Program-made: the position numbers and the translations under genes | Part shown: piece after piece, positions 7,091-7,978 of the stretch | How the letters are laid out: each line of letters opens with the position of its first letter | How positions within the stretch are numbered: the first letter of the stretch is position 1 | The notes under the pieces: generated by a model | What the model was told of the DNA's origin: nothing | Database searches by the model: none | Seen by the model: the letters and a program-made list of their open reading frames with translations, nothing else | Assembly (NCBI GenBank): GCA_051744845.1 | Contig: JBNJDJ010000078.1 | Span: 1-7,978 of the forward strand | Length of the DNA: 7,978 nucleotides | DNA from: JBNJDJ01 sp051744845 | GTDB taxonomy: Bacteria > Bacillota > Clostridia > Peptostreptococcales > Acidaminobacteraceae | Direction: 5' to 3'

Positions 7091-7978
7091 ATTTTTAAAA
7101 ATAAGAAGAAAGTTTTAGGTATTTTAGTAATAGCGTTCATTTTAGTTTTTAGTAGCATAAATTTTGCAGATGTTTCTATTGACTCAGATAATGAATTGTT
7201 AGTATTGGAAGATGTAGAAGATGATATAGATTCTGATGAAGAAGACGAAGATGAAGACGAAGAAGACGAAGATGAAGATGATGAAGACGAAGGCAAAGAT
7301 GAAGATGATGAAGATGATGAAGAAGATCAAGACAAAAATAAAAAAGGAAAGCCGGAACATGCAGGCAAACCAAAAGATGTAGATAAAGATGATGATGACG
7401 AAGATGATAGTTTAGATAAAGAAACACTTTCTAAAATACAAGATTTAGAAAAGCAAAAAGATGAGATTGAAGATGAAAAAGATAAAATTGAAGAGGAAAT
7501 TGAAGCTTTAGAAGAAGAGTTAGAAGAAAATGATAGTGAAGAATTAGCTTTAAAGTTAGAAGAATTAGAAAATAAAGAAGATGAACTTGAAGATAAAGAA
7601 GATGATTTTGAAGATCAGATAGAAACTTTAGAAGAAAACGCAGAAGATGAAGAAGATGAGTTTGAAGAGGAAGATGATAGTTTAGATAAAGAAACACTTT
7701 CTAAAATACAAGATTTAGAAAAGCAAAAAGATGAGATTGAAGATGAAAAAGATAAAATTGAAGAGGAAATTGAAGCTTTAGAAGAAGAGTTAGAAGAAAA
7801 TGATAGTGAAGAATTAGCTTTAAAGTTAGAAGAATTAGAAAATAAAGAAGATGAACTTGAAGATAAAGAAGATGATTTCGAAGATCAAATTGAAGCTTTA
7901 GAAGAAAAGTCAGAAGATGAAGAAGAAATATCAGATAATAATCCAAATAAAGAATTTCTTTTAAAATGGAAAGAATTA
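7091..7978 (+). CDS. secreted, highly acidic coiled-coil repeat protein, apparent ATT start, 3' end outside window
   Basis: The frame is open for 296 codons to the window edge and bounded upstream by TAA 7061-7063. Reading ATT 7091 as Met1, residues 1-26 look like a signal peptide: FKNKKK, then a hydrophobic core (V8-F20), then SSINFA; there is no cysteine, so it is not a lipoprotein. Residues 40-80 are almost pure Asp/Glu. A short basic KNKKGKPEHAGKPK patch (82-95) follows, then two 90-residue repeats (from about 104 and 194) with heptad spacing: I116, L119, I126, I133, I137, L140, L144, then a break, then L152, L156, L159, L166, F173, I177, L180. Not one Met codon occurs in frame. I do not recognise the family. 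A surface or extracellular fibrous protein, perhaps metal-binding, is the simplest inference. Synthesis with the upstream pilus genes is possible but the 70-base gap leaves it open. Confidence 0.75.
   Translation, partial: MFKNKKKVLGILVIAFILVFSSINFADVSIDSDNELLVLEDVEDDIDSDEEDEDEDEEDEDEDDEDEGKDEDDEDDEEDQDKNKKGKPEHAGKPKDVDKDDDDEDDSLDKETLSKIQDLEKQKDEIEDEKDKIEEEIEALEEELEENDSEELALKLEELENKEDELEDKEDDFEDQIETLEENAEDEEDEFEEEDDSLDKETLSKIQDLEKQKDEIEDEKDKIEEEIEALEEELEENDSEELALKLEELENKEDELEDKEDDFEDQIEALEEKSEDEEEISDNNPNKEFLLKWKEL
7400..7669 (+). repeat. tandem repeat unit 1 (270 bp, 90 codons)
   Basis: This is the first copy of an in-frame 270-bp tandem repeat in the acidic coiled-coil gene. Bases 7400-7608 are identical to 7670-7878 (209 of 209 by my alignment). 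Similarity continues to 7656 with mismatches at 7609, 7618, 7621, 7625, 7639 and 7640, and is lost after that. The unit encodes two heptad segments separated by an END-SEE break. Confidence 0.95.
7670..7939 (+). repeat. tandem repeat unit 2 (270 bp, 90 codons)
   Basis: This is the second copy, directly abutting the first and in the same frame. The last dozen or so bases of the unit (after 7926) no longer match copy 1 and lead into a different sequence containing NNPNKEF and a Trp. So only two copies are visible here, though more could lie beyond base 7978. Confidence 0.9.

Noticed and set aside
7086..7118. TTG start at 7086 giving a short leader frame that could slip -1 at T-TTA-AAA (7094-7100) into the acidic gene
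   Set aside because: The TTG is only 2 bases from AGGAGG, too close for good initiation, and such A/T heptamers are common by chance here. ATT at 7091 with normal spacing is simpler, though frameshifting is not fully excluded.
7060..7946. Four minus-strand open frames (7060-7296, 7176-7427, 7431-7697, 7701-7946), one poly-Ser and three Leu/His-rich
   Set aside because: They are mirror images of the Asp/Glu/Lys-rich + strand gene; two share identical ends only because the DNA repeat is duplicated. None has a convincing ribosome binding site or a recognisable domain.

Overview
The window is a very AT-rich (by eye under one third G+C), densely packed block of nine genes, all on the + strand. 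The first eight form what looks like one operon for a Tad/Flp (type IVc) pilus or secretion machine, with gaps of 4 to 12 bases. The ninth follows a 70-base gap, encodes a very acidic secreted coiled-coil protein, and runs off the right edge. The AT-rich, lysine-rich coding, AGA arginine codons, strong AGGAGG-type ribosome binding sites and the gene order suggest Bacillota or a relative such as Clostridia or Halanaerobiales. I cannot settle the genus from this sequence.

Layout: 56-439 TadE-like pseudopilin; 445-1335 TadG-like protein; 1347-2345 CpaB/RcpC with an added C-terminal LysM domain; 2356-3474 receiver domain fused to a CpaE/TadZ MinD-like ATPase; 3479-4807 CpaF/TadA secretion ATPase; 4819-5766 TadB and 5779-6696 TadC membrane platform proteins; 6706-7020 small DUF192 protein; 7021-7090 intergenic region with short repeats; 7091-7978 partial acidic protein that seems to start at an ATT codon and contains a near-perfect 270-bp tandem duplication.

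How the genes work together (family knowledge plus inference): CpaF hydrolyses ATP at the inner face of the membrane and drives the TadB/TadC platform, which assembles pilin subunits. CpaE/TadZ places the machine in the cell, and here may respond to phosphorylation through its receiver domain. TadE and the TadG-like protein are minor pilins or pseudopilins. CpaB sits outside the membrane and may grip peptidoglycan through LysM. No major Flp pilin, prepilin peptidase (TadV/CpaA) or secretin is in the window. They may lie upstream of base 1 or elsewhere, and a monoderm would need no secretin.

The points most worth a second look are the ATT-initiated, Met-free acidic protein with its recent internal duplication, the CpaB-LysM fusion, and the receiver-CpaE fusion that keeps every phosphorylation residue but has Asn in place of the P-loop lysine. 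I saw no RNA genes, CRISPR arrays, insertion sequences or convincing terminator.
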